Source: GCA-2728135 sp002728135
GTDB lineage: Bacteria > Pseudomonadota > Alphaproteobacteria > UBA828
Length of the DNA: 64,000 nucleotides
Assembly: GCA_963997635.1 (NCBI GenBank)
Contig: CAXEND010000003.1
Location: forward strand, 92,766 to 156,765
Direction of reading: 5' to 3'
Positions 51,350 to 59,832 of this stretch are shown piece by piece. The stretch's first letter is position 1, and each line of letters begins with the position of its first letter. Below the pieces are notes generated by a model. The model worked only from the letters and a program-made list of their open reading frames with translations, made no database searches and was not told the origin of the DNA. Made by a program: the position numbers and the translations under genes.

Positions 51350-53989
51350 TTAGTAACCCAGATTAGGTGAAAGCCATTTTTCGGTTTCTTTTAATGATTG
51401 TTTTTTACGTTTTGCGTAATCCTTTATTTGGTCTTTACCAATTTTACCGACTCCAAAATACTTACTTTTAGGGTGGGCAAAATATAGACCTGAAACAGTG
51501 GATGCAGGAAACATAGCATAATTTTCTGTGAGTTTAGTACCAGTTGTTTCTTTCGCATCAAGTATATTAAATAGTGTATCTTTCTCTGTATGATCAGGGC
51601 AAGCTGGATATCCGGGAGCAGGTCTAATTCCTACATATTTCTCAGCTATTAGTGACTCATTGGTAAAGTCCTCATCTGCTTGGTATCCCCAAATCTCTGT
51701 GCGAACTTTTAAATGCATTAACTCTGCAAATGCTTCTGCTAATCTGTCTCCTAATGCCTTCACCATTATTGCAGAATAATCATCTTGTTCCTCCTCAAAT
51801 ATTTTTGATCTTTTATCTGGACCTTCCCCAATAGTAACAATAAAACCTCCAAGCCAGTCAGTGATATCATTCTCAGAAGGTGCTATGAAATCTGCTAGTG
51901 ATAAATTCTTTCTTTGTCCATTTCGTTTCATCTGTTGTCTTAACATATGAAGTCTGGCTATTGGTTTTTTACTCTGTGTATCGTTATCATAAATCTCAAT
52001 ATCATCATTATCTATTCGGTTAGCTGGCCAGATTTGAATGACTGCCTTTGGTTTAAACCAATTCTCATCAACTATGTTTTTTAACATGTGGATTGCATCT
52101 TGATGCAGCTGAGTAGCTGCTTTCCCAATAATTTTGTCTTTAAGTATAGAGGGATATTTACCTGATAAATCCCATGTTTTGAAAAATGGAGTCCAGTCAA
52201 TAAAGTCAATTAATTTTTCTACAGGATAATTATTATATGTATGACGTCCTGGATTCAGTGGTTTAACGGGGGGGTCAACTGAAAAATCAATTCTTAGTCT
52301 ATTATCCCTTGCAACTTTAATCGTTGATAATTCTCTCTCTCTTTGTCCTTGAGAATGAGCTTTCCTAAGATCCTCATATTTAATTGAAATTTCTTCAGAG
52401 AATTTATCTTTCTTATCAGATGATAATAAAGAACTAACTACGCCTACGGCTTTTGAAGCATCTGGAACGTGTACAACAACATTATTATAAGCAGGTGAAA
52501 TCTTTACTGCTGTATGTAGGCGGCTAGTCGTAGCACCGCCAATTAATAATGGTACTTTAAAGTCTTCCCGAGACATCTCTGATGCAACATGGCACATTTC
52601 ATCCAGACTTGGTGTAATCAGACCGGAGAGACCAATGGCATCCACTTCCTCATCTTTCGCTACTTGCAAAATTTTACCAGCAGAAACCATTACACCAAGA
52701 TCAATTACCTCATAGTCGTTACATTGTAAAACTACCCCAACAATATTTTTTCCAATATCGTGAACATCACCTTTAACTGTTGCAAGAAGAATTTTACCTG
52801 CGTTTGTCTTTTTCCCATCTTCACTTCCTCGTTCTTCTTCCATAAAAGGAATGAGATGCCCGACAGCTTTTTTCATTACCCGTGCACTTTTGACTACTTG
52901 TGGAAGGAACATTTTTCCTTCACCAAACAACTCCCCAACTGTGTTCATTCCATCCATCAAAGGGCCCTCTATGACATGTAGGGCTTTTTTTGATGTGAGC
53001 CTTGCTTCTTCAGTATCCTCAATTATATATTCGTCTAGTCCATTAACTAAGGCATGGTTTATTCTCATGGAATTTGTTTCTTTTCGCCAAGATAAATCAG
53101 CAGTTTTATTTAATTTTGTTTTTGTTTGATAACCATCAGCGATCTCTAATAGCCTATCTGTTGCATCTTCTCTACGGTTTAGAATAACGTCTTCCACTCT
53201 TTCAAGGAGTTCTTTTTCTATTTCTTCGTATAAATCTAATTGTCCAGCATTTACGATAGCCATATTCATTCCAACTTTGGCAGCGTGGTATAAAAAAGCT
53301 GAATGCATTGCTCTTCTAACTGTTTCATTGCCCCTAAAAGAGAAAGAAAGATTAGATAAGCCACCAGATACATGACAATGTGGAAGTTCTTCACGAATTC
53401 TTTTTGTTGCTTCGATGAAAGCTAATGCATAATTATTATGTTCTTCAATGCCTGTAGCTACAGCAAATATATTTGGGTCAAAAATTATATCTTCTGGAGA
53501 GAAATCAATCTTATTTATTAATAACTTATAGGCACGTTTACAAACTTCAAATTTACGATCTGCTGTTTCCGCTTGTCCGTTTTCATCGAATGCCATAACA
53601 ACTGTTGCAGCACCGTACCTTTGCAAACAGCGAGCTTGTTTCAGAAAAACTGATTCTCCTTCTTTGAGACTTATTGAATTTACAATAGCTTTGCCTTGAA
53701 CGTTTTTAAGGCCAGACTCAATAACAGACCATTTTGAGGAATCAATCATAACTGGAACACGGGAAATATCTGGTTCAGCAGCTATCATTCGAAGAAAACG
53801 AATCATAGCTGATTCAGATTGAAGCATTCCCTCATCCATATTGATATCGATTATTTGGGCACCATTTTCTACCTGTTGACGAGCAACTTCAACTGCAGCT
53901 GAATAATCTTCAGCTTCAATTAATTTTCGAAACCTTGCTGAACCTGTGACATTAGTGCGTTCACCAATATTTATAAAAAAACTTTTCAT
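51350..53989 (-). CDS. metH: methionine synthase, C-terminal polypeptide (pterin, cobalamin, reactivation domains)
   Basis: Second half of a split cobalamin-dependent methionine synthase, 879 residues. N-terminal about 1-290 is the methyltetrahydrofolate-binding barrel (FINIGERTNVTGSARFRKLI, IDINMDEGML). About 300-540 is the cobalamin cap and Rossmann domain, with the axial-His motif KGDVHDIGKNIV near 405-415. About 550-879 is the SAM-dependent reactivation domain, ending with GIRPAPGYPACPDHTEK and FPASTVSGLYFAHPKSKYFGVGKI. It transfers methyl from methyl-THF to homocysteine together with the partner subunit. ATGA overlap with the upstream half indicates coupled synthesis. Confidence 0.95.
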   Translation of the reverse strand: MKSFFINIGERTNVTGSARFRKLIEAEDYSAAVEVARQQVENGAQIIDINMDEGMLQSESAMIRFLRMIAAEPDISRVPVMIDSSKWSVIESGLKNVQGKAIVNSISLKEGESVFLKQARCLQRYGAATVVMAFDENGQAETADRKFEVCKRAYKLLINKIDFSPEDIIFDPNIFAVATGIEEHNNYALAFIEATKRIREELPHCHVSGGLSNLSFSFRGNETVRRAMHSAFLYHAAKVGMNMAIVNAGQLDLYEEIEKELLERVEDVILNRREDATDRLLEIADGYQTKTKLNKTADLSWRKETNSMRINHALVNGLDEYIIEDTEEARLTSKKALHVIEGPLMDGMNTVGELFGEGKMFLPQVVKSARVMKKAVGHLIPFMEEERGSEDGKKTNAGKILLATVKGDVHDIGKNIVGVVLQCNDYEVIDLGVMVSAGKILQVAKDEEVDAIGLSGLITPSLDEMCHVASEMSREDFKVPLLIGGATTSRLHTAVKISPAYNNVVVHVPDASKAVGVVSSLLSSDKKDKFSEEISIKYEDLRKAHSQGQRERELSTIKVARDNRLRIDFSVDPPVKPLNPGRHTYNNYPVEKLIDFIDWTPFFKTWDLSGKYPSILKDKIIGKAATQLHQDAIHMLKNIVDENWFKPKAVIQIWPANRIDNDDIEIYDNDTQSKKPIARLHMLRQQMKRNGQRKNLSLADFIAPSENDITDWLGGFIVTIGEGPDKRSKIFEEEQDDYSAIMVKALGDRLAEAFAELMHLKVRTEIWGYQADEDFTNESLIAEKYVGIRPAPGYPACPDHTEKDTLFNILDAKETTGTKLTENYAMFPASTVSGLYFAHPKSKYFGVGKIGKDQIKDYAKRKKQSLKETEKWLSPNLGY

Positions 53990-55044
53990 GATCGTACTAT
54001 TAATGCCTCAAGTCCAGAAAGACGCATTTGTTTTTCAAATTTAGGAATTTTTCTCGGTGGTTTGCCAGAAATGGCTTTCGCAATTTCTGAAATGTGTGCT
54101 GGTGTAGTCCCGCAGCAACCTCCAATAATATTGATCAGCCCTGCATCAGCCCATTCACCAAGATGTTCCGCCGTAATCTCAGGTGTTTCATCATATTCCC
54201 CAAACTCATTTGGCAAACCGGCATTAGGATATGCACAAATATGTGTATCTGCCGTTCGCGATAATTCATCAATAAATGGTCGCATATGTCCAGGACCTAG
54301 TGCACAATTCAGACCAATGCTGAATGGTTTAGCATGCCTTATTGAGTGGAGAAATGCTTCGGGTGTTTGCCCTGTAAGAGTTCTTCCAGATAAATCTGTT
54401 ATTGTACCAGAAATCATAATTGGTAGTACTATTTCGGTTTCATCAGCTATTTGGAAAATTGCAGATATAGCTGCTTTAGCGTTTAATGTATCAAAAACAG
54501 TTTCGATTAGAAAAATATCAACCCCTCCATCTAATAATGCTGAGGCTTGTTCTTTATAGGCTATAACTAGGTCATCATATTCTATAGCTCTATAACCTGG
54601 GTCCTCTACATCTGGAGATATTGATGCAGTTTTATTTGTTGGCCCAAGTGAACCTGCAACAAATCTAGGGAGCTCAGCACTACTAAATTTATTTACTGCT
54701 TGTCGAGCAATTTTTGCAGCAGATAAATTTATCTCATAAACATGATTTTCCATGCTGTAGTCAGATTGTGAAATTGATGTGCCATTGAAAGTATTTGTTA
54801 AAATTATATCTGCACCAGCTGTAAGAAACTCCTCATGTATATTTTTTATTAATTCTGGCTGTGTTATATTTAAAATATCGTTATTACCTTTTAGATCTAT
54901 TTTATGATTTTTAAATATTGTATTACGATAATCTTTCTCAGTTAATTTCTGATTTTGAATCATCGTTCCCATTGCACCATCAAGCAGCAAAATTCTCTTA
55001 TTTGCTTCGGAATTGAGGGTATTAGCCATGTTTAATTCTATCAT
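53986..55044 (-). CDS. metH: methionine synthase, N-terminal polypeptide (homocysteine methyltransferase domain)
   Basis: First half of split MetH, 352 residues: the zinc-dependent homocysteine-binding barrel. RILLLDGAMGTMIQNQKL opens the domain. The zinc cysteines lie in GLNCALGPGHMRPF and NIIGGCCGTTPAHI. It ends in the RKIPKFEKQMRLSGLEAL linker that in single-chain MetH runs into the pterin domain. ATG 55044 shares one base with the metF stop (TGATGA); a further ATG at 55029 is possible. Single-chain MetH is about 1230 residues; the two halves add up to that. Split versions are known in some other alphaproteobacteria. Confidence 0.94.
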   Translation of the reverse strand: MIELNMANTLNSEANKRILLLDGAMGTMIQNQKLTEKDYRNTIFKNHKIDLKGNNDILNITQPELIKNIHEEFLTAGADIILTNTFNGTSISQSDYSMENHVYEINLSAAKIARQAVNKFSSAELPRFVAGSLGPTNKTASISPDVEDPGYRAIEYDDLVIAYKEQASALLDGGVDIFLIETVFDTLNAKAAISAIFQIADETEIVLPIMISGTITDLSGRTLTGQTPEAFLHSIRHAKPFSIGLNCALGPGHMRPFIDELSRTADTHICAYPNAGLPNEFGEYDETPEITAEHLGEWADAGLINIIGGCCGTTPAHISEIAKAISGKPPRKIPKFEKQMRLSGLEALIVRS

Positions 55045-55985
55045 CAAGTTGATTCCAATCTTTCTTGATCCCTGACACCAAGGGCATGGCATATGGCACG
55101 TGTAAGTTCAGCACGGTTAAGAGTATAAAAGTGAAACTCAGTAACACCATGACGGGCAAGTTGTCTACATTGTTCGATTGCTATCCATCCTGCTATCAAG
55201 CGTCTACTATTTGGGTCTTTGTCAAGTCCATTGAGCATATCTTTAAGCCAATTTGGTATTGAAGTTTTGCAATGGTTTGCAAACTGGATCAACCTTTTTA
55301 TGTTTGTTACAGGCAATATTCCTGGAACTATGGGTGCATTTATTCCTCTGGCAGTTGCAGCGTCTCGAAAACGCAAAAAAACATCGATATCAAAGAAAAA
55401 TTGAGTTATGGCGCGACTAGCTCCGCAGTCTAATTTATATGCCAGATTATCAAGGTCAGAATCTGCACTTTGTGCCTCAGGGTGTACCTCAGGGTAGGCT
55501 GCTACGCTTATTTCAAAATCTGCAACCTCTTTAAGACCCCTAACCAATTCTCCTGCATTCTTATATCCCTTTGGATGAGGTATAAATTTTCCAGTTTTTT
55601 GTTCGGGGTCTCCCCGTAGGGCAACAAGATGTCTGACTCCCACGTCCCAGTATTCTTTTGCCGCAACTTGCAAGCTCTCACTTGTGGAACCGATGCAGGT
55701 TAAATGTGCAGCTGGTATTAAAGGTGTTTCTGTAACAATTCTCTTAACTGTATTAAATGTACGTTGTCTGGTATTTCCACCAGCACCATATGTCACAGAT
55801 ACAAAAGAAGGTTTTAGCGGAGCTAAAAGAAGGACTGACTCCCAAAGTTGTTTTTCCAACTTTTCACTGGAGGGAGGAAAAAACTCGAAAGAAACGCTAA
55901 TACTTTCTTTTTCTATGAAGGAACCCTTTGAAAGGTATACTTCTGTTCCTTGAATGTTAGACAAATGCCCCAACTTTATCCTCAT
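55044..55985 (-). CDS. metF: 5,10-methylenetetrahydrofolate reductase
   Basis: Reduces methylene-THF to methyl-THF for methionine synthase. ISVSFEFFPPSSEKLEKQLW, FVSVTYGAGGNTRQRT, HLTCIGST, LVALRGDPE, GCGASRAITQFFFD (reading DCGASRAITQFFFD) and PIVPGILPVTN are the expected flavoprotein motifs. From ATG 55985 it is 313 residues; a TTG at 55973, five bases after GAGGA, is an equally good start. An ATG at 56060 is rejected because it lies within the terminator and riboswitch region. First gene of metF-metH-metH, translationally coupled to the next. Confidence 0.94.
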   Translation of the reverse strand: MRIKLGHLSNIQGTEVYLSKGSFIEKESISVSFEFFPPSSEKLEKQLWESVLLLAPLKPSFVSVTYGAGGNTRQRTFNTVKRIVTETPLIPAAHLTCIGSTSESLQVAAKEYWDVGVRHLVALRGDPEQKTGKFIPHPKGYKNAGELVRGLKEVADFEISVAAYPEVHPEAQSADSDLDNLAYKLDCGASRAITQFFFDIDVFLRFRDAATARGINAPIVPGILPVTNIKRLIQFANHCKTSIPNWLKDMLNGLDKDPNSRRLIAGWIAIEQCRQLARHGVTEFHFYTLNRAELTRAICHALGVRDQERLEST

Positions 55986-56023
55986 ATATAATAAATACAA
56001 ATAAAATAACCTGATAATCAAAC

Positions 56024-56054
56024 AAAAAAACCCGCCGCAGCTACGCTGGGCAGG
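56024..56054 (-). terminator. intrinsic terminator in the metF leader
   Basis: On the minus strand CCTGCC pairs with GGCGGG and the inner CAGC pairs with GCTG around a GTA loop, followed at once by seven T residues (56030 down to 56024). It sits between the SAM aptamer and metF, as the expression platform of a transcriptional riboswitch. GC-rich in an AT-rich surrounding. Confidence 0.85.
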
Positions 56055-56061
56055 CCCCATA

Positions 56062-56116
56062 CGCTTTAGCGGAATTTATCAAGCGCCCGCAAGCTGTTGT
56101 ATCAAAACGGCGCAAA
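56062..56116 (-). promoter_or_regulatory. SAM-II-like riboswitch aptamer upstream of metF-metH
   Basis: Minus-strand leader. GCGCC (56113-56109) can pair with GGCGC (56087-56083). The core TTGATAAATTCCGCTAAAG that follows matches the hallmark GAUAAAU-NNN-GCUAAA of the SAM-II (metA-motif) pseudoknot, or the closely related SAM-V. The hairpin-loop AGCTTGCG can pair with CGC and AAGC in the 3' part to close the pseudoknot. A terminator follows directly. Expected behaviour: SAM binding reduces expression of metF and both metH halves. SAM-II versus SAM-V cannot be separated by eye. Confidence 0.8.
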
Positions 56117-56196
56117 TGTGATAAATAAAGTAATAAGATACAAAATTCAATGCCCGTTATACATTTTTTATATATGTTTATGTTAATTTATTTACC

Positions 56197-57195
56197 ATGC
56201 TAAAAGATCAATCCATAAACCGAAGTATAAGTATTGCACCAATGATGGGCTATACGGATCGTCATGGTCGTTTTTTTCTTAGACAATTTAGTAAACATAC
56301 GTTGCTTTATACAGAAATGATTGCAACAGCCCAATTAATTCACGGGGATGCAAACCGTTTTTTAAAATTTTCATCCGAAGAGAAACCTCTTGCACTTCAA
56401 TTAGGTGGCTCTGAACCAGAAAAACTAGCTCGCTGTTCAGAAATGGGTGAGGATAGGGGATATGATGAGATTAACTTAAATGTTGGATGTCCATCAAAAA
56501 AAGTAAGCTCAGGAAATTTTGGTGTATGTTTGATGGCTGAGCCAAAGCTTGTAGCAGAGTGTGTGCGTGATATGTGTTCGGCTACTGGTATACCTATAAC
56601 TGTGAAATGCCGCCTTGGAATTGAAGGTAATTATTCATTTGATAAACTCTGTTATTTTGTAGATTCCGTTATGCAAGCAGGTGCAAAGTGTATTATTGTT
56701 CATGCGCGGACAGCAGTTTTAGGCGGTCTAAGTCCAAAGGAAAATCGCGAAATTCCACCCCTACGGCATGACCTAGTTTGGAAACTTAAATCTAAGTTTA
56801 AGGATGTAGAGATAGTTCTTAACGGAGGTATTCAAACAATTCCTGATGCTATGGCACATTTGCCTTATTTAAATGGGGTTATGATTGGTCGTGCGGCGAT
56901 TTCAAATCCTATGATACTTTCTAATGTTGATAGAGACGTTTTTAACATGAATTGCCTGTCACTTTCGCGAATTGAGATTGCTGAGAAAATGTCAAAATAC
57001 ATTGATGTTGAGCTTTCCACTGGTGTCAACCTTGGGTCAATTACAAGGCATATGTTTGGTTTATTTCAAGGCCGTCCAGCTGCTCGCCACTGGAGACGTT
57101 ACTTGAGTGAAAACAGTAATTTGCGTAATTCTGGAGGTCGACAGGTTGTTTCAAATGCTCTGGAATTAATGGAGCGGTCTGCAAATATCCAATAG
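56197..57195 (+). CDS. dusA: tRNA-dihydrouridine synthase A
   Basis: FMN-dependent enzyme that reduces uridines in the tRNA D-loop. The 332 residues begin with SIAPMMGYTDRHGRFFLRQFS, a DusA-specific FMN and substrate motif. Catalytic Cys is in LNVGCPSKKVSSGNFG, and VKCRLGIEG, IIVHARTA, NGGIQT and GVMIGRAAISNP follow in order. The C-terminal GLFQGRPAARHWRRYLSE is the RNA-binding helical part. Upstream it diverges from the metF leader; downstream it converges with coxM. Confidence 0.96.
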   Translation: MLKDQSINRSISIAPMMGYTDRHGRFFLRQFSKHTLLYTEMIATAQLIHGDANRFLKFSSEEKPLALQLGGSEPEKLARCSEMGEDRGYDEINLNVGCPSKKVSSGNFGVCLMAEPKLVAECVRDMCSATGIPITVKCRLGIEGNYSFDKLCYFVDSVMQAGAKCIIVHARTAVLGGLSPKENREIPPLRHDLVWKLKSKFKDVEIVLNGGIQTIPDAMAHLPYLNGVMIGRAAISNPMILSNVDRDVFNMNCLSLSRIEIAEKMSKYIDVELSTGVNLGSITRHMFGLFQGRPAARHWRRYLSENSNLRNSGGRQVVSNALELMERSANIQ

Positions 57196-57208
57196 TTTAT
57201 TGGTTTTA

Positions 57209-57988
57209 CTATTTGGCATTTTCTATAGCCCGTTTTGTCATCACTTTTACAAGGTGTGCACGGTACTCTGCACCTGCATGTATATCAGAGTTTAACCCTT
57301 CAGCTATAATTTCGGGCAGCTCTTCACCTCTTTTAAGAGCTTCCTCCATCTCATGAGCACGAAAAACGCATGGAGCTGCTCCTGTCACAGCTATTCTGGC
57401 ACCTTCCTCAAATTCAGCATACATCACTCCTACTATAGCATATCTTGAGGCTGGATTAGGGAATTTTACATAGCTGGCTTTTTGGGGAACTGTAAATTTT
57501 ACACTAGTAATTAATTCACCTTCGTTAAGGGCTGTTTCGAACAAATCAACAAAGAAATCATCACATGAAATTTCTCTTTCACTTGTTACTATTGTAGCTT
57601 TAAGTGCTAAAGCTGCAGCTGGGTAGTCAGCTGCAGGGTCATTATTGGCTAGTGACCCACCAATGGTTCCCCTTATCCTTACTTGCGGGTCACCTATCTC
57701 ATTTGCTAGTGCCGCAAGAGCAGGAATTAAATTATTTATCGTCTCGGATGTTGCAACAGCATGGTGTGTTGTTGCTGAGCCTATTGATACTTCATTATTA
57801 TTTGTTGAAATCCCTATTATATCTGGAATATTTGATATATCCACTAGGTGGCTAGGGCTTGCCAGCCTTTGTTTCATTGTTGGCAAAAGAGTGTGTCCAC
57901 CAGCAAGATAACGCGGGTCATCTAACTCTTTAAACTTAGATACAGCCTCATTTATTGAGGACACCTTTAGATAATCGAATTCATACAT
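57209..57988 (-). CDS. xanthine dehydrogenase-family FAD subunit (CoxM type)
   Basis: FAD-binding medium subunit of molybdenum hydroxylases, 259 residues. YLAGGHTLLPTMKQRLASPSHLVDIS carries the AGGxTL FAD motif, and the second motif TIGGSLANNDPAADYPAAALAL is intact. GGGGGAAGTA before ATG 57988 fixes the start against a TTG at 58000. It lies 102 bases after the 2Fe-2S subunit. The catalytic molybdopterin subunit that should accompany them is absent from the window, so the enzyme is incomplete here. Confidence 0.92.
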   Translation of the reverse strand: MYEFDYLKVSSINEAVSKFKELDDPRYLAGGHTLLPTMKQRLASPSHLVDISNIPDIIGISTNNNEVSIGSATTHHAVATSETINNLIPALAALANEIGDPQVRIRGTIGGSLANNDPAADYPAAALALKATIVTSEREISCDDFFVDLFETALNEGELITSVKFTVPQKASYVKFPNPASRYAIVGVMYAEFEEGARIAVTGAAPCVFRAHEMEEALKRGEELPEIIAEGLNSDIHAGAEYRAHLVKVMTKRAIENAK

Positions 57989-58102
57989 TACTTCCCCCAA
58001 GCATATCTATAAAGTCTTAAGCTGTTATTGCATAATAATTATAAAATTTAATAACATTTGTTATGTAAATATGTAGCACTAAAAATTTTTAAGAATAATT
58101 AT

Positions 58103-58579
58103 TTATTTGTTATGCATTGCTTTTGTCCCATCGCTGATTGCCTTAACAATGTTATGATAACCTGTGCAGCGGCAGAAATTTCCCTCAAGGTGATTCCTAA
58201 TTTCTTGTTCATCAGGGTTTTGGTGGTTCTTTGCAAAGTCGATAGCGGTCATTACCATTCCAGGAGTACAAAAGCCACATTGAAGTGCGTGGTTTTGTTT
58301 GAATGCTAGCTGCATGGGATGCAATTCACCATCTTTTGCAACTCCCTCGATCGTTTTAATGCTAGTGCCATCAGCTTGGGCTGCAAGCATAGTACAAGAT
58401 TTTACACACTTGTCATCGACGTGGACATTACAAGCTCCGCACTGACTGGTGTCACAGCCAATATGTGTTCCTGTTAGCCCTAAATGTTCACGGAGAAAAG
58501 TGACAAGAAGTGTGCGTGCAGGGACTGTCTTAGAGACCTTTTGGCCATTTACAGTCATTGATACGGAAGTGGATGACAT
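58103..58579 (-). CDS. 2Fe-2S subunit of molybdenum hydroxylase (CoxS type)
   Basis: Small electron-transfer subunit, 158 residues, with both [2Fe-2S] sites: the plant-ferredoxin-like CDTSQCGACNVHVD plus a later Cys in SCTMLAAQ, and the helical-domain CGFCTPGMVMTA with CRCTGYHNIVKAI. All eight cysteines are present, so it looks functional. AGAGGG precedes the start. It is followed by CoxM but no large subunit. The substrate could be CO, an aldehyde, a purine or a nicotinate-type ring; nothing here decides. Confidence 0.94.
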   Translation of the reverse strand: MSSTSVSMTVNGQKVSKTVPARTLLVTFLREHLGLTGTHIGCDTSQCGACNVHVDDKCVKSCTMLAAQADGTSIKTIEGVAKDGELHPMQLAFKQNHALQCGFCTPGMVMTAIDFAKNHQNPDEQEIRNHLEGNFCRCTGYHNIVKAISDGTKAMHNK

Positions 58580-58705
58580 ATTCCCTCTCTATAAGATTTT
58601 TTAATTAATATTCTTTAGTAAAAAATTTCCTAAAGCAAAAATTATTAATTCAATTGCTATTATCAAAAAGGATAACCAGTTGAAAGTCTTATCGCTAGTG
58701 TAGAT

Positions 58706-59827
58706 CTATTTATTTTTGATAAAAAATGTTACAAATTTATCAATTTTATTGATTTGTATCATAGCTGTTTTAATAAAAAATAAATATTTTTTTATGTTTT
58801 TAATTATAAGAGCTCTTTCTCTCCAAACTCCTGGAAGACAAGTTATTGTTGGTATTAGACCGGCTTGAAAGACTAATACAAAGATAATTAGAACAGCCCC
58901 GAGCACTAAGGTAACTTGACCAACTCCCTGTGTCCCTAGCCATCCTTTAAAATATTCAATAGCAAAAACTCCAGATACTGGACCAATAAGAGAAGTTTTT
59001 CCTCCTATCAATACCCACATAACAACATCAGCTGCTCTACCTAAGCTGAACATCTCGGGGTGGGCTAGGGGTATGGAAATTGCATACAAGGCACCGCCTA
59101 ATCCGGCAATGCCTCCACAGATTGTGAATGCTAAAAATTTATACTTACGCACGTCATAACCAAGAAGCTCTGCACGATTTTCATTTTCACGAATTCCTAC
59201 TAAAACCCTGCCAAAAGGACTTGCTAGTAGAAGTCTTAGTCCAACATAGACACAAAGTACGGATATGGCTCCAGTATAAAAAAACCAATTAATATCAAGC
59301 TGTATTCCTGCCTTCCATGGAACTTCAAGTTGAGGTACATTTGGAATACCATTTTGACCTTTTAGCCTAACTTTTCCAATTACATATTGATCCCCAGAGG
59401 TTGAACGAATGCCTTTTTCTAATATTAAGGTGAAAACTAATGTGATTACACTAAAGTAAATATTACTAATTCGTCCATATATCATAAAATAACCAAGTGC
59501 TGCAGCTATAAACATTCCAGCCGTAACTGCAAAGAATAAAGCTCCTGTTGTTTCACCAGTATTTAGAGCAAGAACACTATAGCTATATCCTCCTACTCCA
59601 AAAAAGGCTGTTTGCCCGAAGCTCAACATTCCGCCATAGCCCCATAGAAAGCCCATACTTAAGGCTAGTAGTGCCATGCCAAAAAATCTTGACATTTCCA
59701 AAATCACAAACAGTTCTATGAAATAAGGTATGATTGCAAAAAATAACCCCAAACCCGTTACAAAAATCCACCATGAATATTTGGGCATTTGGCCTAAGTT
59801 GTTAATATTTACATTAGAAAAAATCAT
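58706..59827 (-). CDS. livM: branched-chain-amino-acid-type ABC permease, LivM
   Basis: Inner-membrane permease of a LivHMGF-type importer, 373 residues with about ten hydrophobic segments. GYGGMLSFGQTAFFGVGGYSYSVLAL and RVLVGIRENENRAELLGYDVRKYKFLAFTICGGIAGLGGALYA are the LivM signatures (the latter holds the ATPase-coupling loop). No ATPase domain is fused. The C-terminus after the last helix is a lysine-rich tail of some 35 residues. It starts five bases after livH. The livG/livF ATPases are not in the window. Confidence 0.92.
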   Translation of the reverse strand: MIFSNVNINNLGQMPKYSWWIFVTGLGLFFAIIPYFIELFVILEMSRFFGMALLALSMGFLWGYGGMLSFGQTAFFGVGGYSYSVLALNTGETTGALFFAVTAGMFIAAALGYFMIYGRISNIYFSVITLVFTLILEKGIRSTSGDQYVIGKVRLKGQNGIPNVPQLEVPWKAGIQLDINWFFYTGAISVLCVYVGLRLLLASPFGRVLVGIRENENRAELLGYDVRKYKFLAFTICGGIAGLGGALYAISIPLAHPEMFSLGRAADVVMWVLIGGKTSLIGPVSGVFAIEYFKGWLGTQGVGQVTLVLGAVLIIFVLVFQAGLIPTITCLPGVWRERALIIKNIKKYLFFIKTAMIQINKIDKFVTFFIKNK

Positions 59828-59832
59828 TTTTA

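Noticed and set aside
54062..54559. 165-codon plus-strand open frame
   Set aside because: It lies wholly opposite the well-conserved first half of metH and has no recognisable protein features; a shadow frame.
55986..56060. N-terminal extension of MetF to ATG 56060
   Set aside because: It would place coding sequence through the terminator stem and T-tract, has no family similarity, and conserved MetF sequence begins well after 55985.
56062..56116. SAH or cobalamin riboswitch instead of SAM-II
   Set aside because: The GATAAAT/GCTAAA core is specific to SAM-II/SAM-V; no cobalamin B12-box or SAH core is visible.
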